A DNA stretch of 64,000 nt from Bradyrhizobium betae (GTDB taxonomy: Bacteria; Pseudomonadota; Alphaproteobacteria; Rhizobiales; Xanthobacteraceae): contig NZ_MZXW01000041.1 in the NCBI RefSeq assembly GCF_004123905.1, positions 62,001 through 126,000 on the forward strand, in the 5' to 3' direction. The notes under the pieces are model-generated. The model was given only the letters and a program-made list of their open reading frames with translations. It did no database searches and was not told where the DNA came from. Every line of letters starts with the position of its first letter. The first letter of the stretch is position 1. The position numbers were made by a program, and so were the translations under genes. Of this stretch, positions 63,178 to 64,000 are shown in pieces.

Positions 63178-64000
63178 CTAACCCGTCTTCTGATCGGCCC
63201 CGATCACCGCCACGACCCTGCCCGTCGTCACCTGCTCGCCCTCGGCGACGTCGATCGCAGTGACCACACCGTCGATGCCGGCCTTGTGGAGGTGCTCCAT
63301 CTTCATCGCTTCCAGCGTCAACACCGGCTGGCCGGCGGTGACGCGATCGCCCGGCTTCACGAGGACGGCAACGACGCGCCCGTTCATGGCGGCGCGCACC
63401 TTGCCGTCGCCGCCATTGCTTGTGGCGGCCTTCGGTGCAGCGAGGGTGAGATCGATGACCGCGAGCGGGATGCCGCGATGCTGGAGGTAGAGCCGATCGC
63501 CGTCGCGCAGGAATTTTGCGCTGTCCATCACGCCGTCGTGGCGGAAGCGGATGGCGTCAGCATCGAGATGGTCGATCTCGAATTTGTCCGGGCGGCCGTC
63601 GGTGGCGACGGTGTAACTGCCATCGCGTTCTCGGGTGACTTCAAGCTCGTGCGTCTGACCGGCGACCTCGATCTTCGCGGGCAGAGGGAAAGTTGCCGAC
63701 AGGCTCCGCCCGCTACGCCATGACGGCGCGCGCGGACTGGCGACATAGAGCAACAGACCCGCCAACGCCGTATCGAATGCTGCGTCCGCACGCGGCGCAA
63801 GCAACGCGTCGCGATGCGCGCCGATGAACGCCGTGGTCGCCTCGCCCTTGGCGAAACCGGGATGGCGCAGGCACGACATCAGGAACGCCTGATTGGTCGT
63901 CACGCCCAACGCCGTGAGCTGCTCGAGGCCGACGATCAGCCGTCCCCTCGCCTCCTCGCGGCTCGCGCCGCGGCTGATCACCTTGGCGATCATCGAATCG
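63178..64000 (-). CDS. Biotin-dependent acyl-CoA carboxylase alpha subunit, C-terminal part
   Basis: The gene enters from the right edge, so only the last 273 or so codons are visible. The frame reads through the edge (DSMIAKVISRGASREEARGRL), the end of the biotin carboxylase domain. A beta-rich BT linker follows, then the biotinyl domain: AAMNGRVVAVLVKPGDRVTAGQPVLTLEAMKMEH, with the biotin-accepting lysine in EAMKMEH. This layout matches methylcrotonyl-, geranyl- or propionyl-CoA carboxylase alpha subunits; which one cannot be told from this part. The protein ends at 63178. Confidence 0.92.
   Translation of the reverse strand, partial: DSMIAKVISRGASREEARGRLIVGLEQLTALGVTTNQAFLMSCLRHPGFAKGEATTAFIGAHRDALLAPRADAAFDTALAGLLLYVASPRAPSWRSGRSLSATFPLPAKIEVAGQTHELEVTRERDGSYTVATDGRPDKFEIDHLDADAIRFRHDGVMDSAKFLRDGDRLYLQHRGIPLAVIDLTLAAPKAATSNGGDGKVRAAMNGRVVAVLVKPGDRVTAGQPVLTLEAMKMEHLHKAGIDGVVTAIDVAEGEQVTTGRVVAVIGADQKTG

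Overview
The window is high-GC alphaproteobacterial chromosomal DNA, most like Bradyrhizobium or a close relative. This rests on protein character, on a profusion of ABC substrate-binding proteins and acyl-CoA enzymes, and on many intergenic palindromic repeats of the kind scattered through Bradyrhizobium genomes. I see no transposase, integrase, phage gene, tRNA, rRNA or CRISPR array, so it reads as ordinary chromosome rich in transport, regulation and sulfur and organic-acid metabolism.

Layout. 1-5.7 kb (minus): a dipeptide/oligopeptide-type ABC importer (binding protein, two permeases, fused double ATPase) followed by the start of an AtzG-like protein. 6.1-8.4 kb (minus): a protealysin-like M4 metallopeptidase, its emfourin-type inhibitor and a phosphotransferase-fold protein with an altered catalytic motif, in one tight operon. 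8.6-15.7 kb: an orphan UgpB-like binding protein (minus), diverging from a signalling operon made of a DctP-type binding protein, a membrane histidine kinase, a DUF3369 hybrid kinase and an OmpR-type response regulator. 16.2-16.8 kb: an ECF sigma factor flanked by inverted repeats and followed by a strong terminator. 17.2-21.7 kb: CcdA plus a thioredoxin-like protein, a membrane protein, an L,D-transpeptidase and an orphan amino-acid binding protein. 22.0-25.7 kb: two acyl-CoA dehydrogenases (the second broken by a one-base frameshift), a carboxymuconolactone-decarboxylase-like protein and a VOC protein. 25.8-31.7 kb: two MFS transporters, an S9 oligopeptidase and a DUF938 methyltransferase.

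31.9-38.2 kb is a sulfur-oxidation island: soxX, soxY, soxZ, soxA, a SoxK-like gene, soxB and a periplasmic DsrE-family gene, then a persulfide dioxygenase-rhodanese fusion. No soxCD is present here. 38.3-42.7 kb: an MFS transporter, an N-acyl-D-amino-acid deacylase-like amidohydrolase and another MFS. 42.9-47.5 kb: an AttEFGH-like exporter set (ATPase, FtsX-type permease, AttH-like lipocalin-fold protein) and a MAPEG protein. 47.7-53.4 kb (minus): an orphan LivK-like binding protein and an RND efflux pump with its membrane-fusion protein. 53.8-62.2 kb (plus): an iron-type alcohol dehydrogenase/maleylacetate reductase, an acyl-CoA synthetase and a complete five-gene peptide-type ABC importer, apparently one operon. 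62.2-64 kb (minus): a ceramidase-superfamily membrane protein behind a promoter overlapped by two near-identical palindromic operators, and the C-terminal part of a biotin-dependent acyl-CoA carboxylase subunit.

The items most worth a second look are the twin-operator promoter at 62998-63045, the peptidase-inhibitor-pseudokinase-like operon, the binding-protein-linked phosphorelay, the soxCD-less Sox island with its 12-bp tandem repeat before soxY, and the possible small RNA behind the ECF sigma gene. All product names come from reading the protein sequences; no database search was run.
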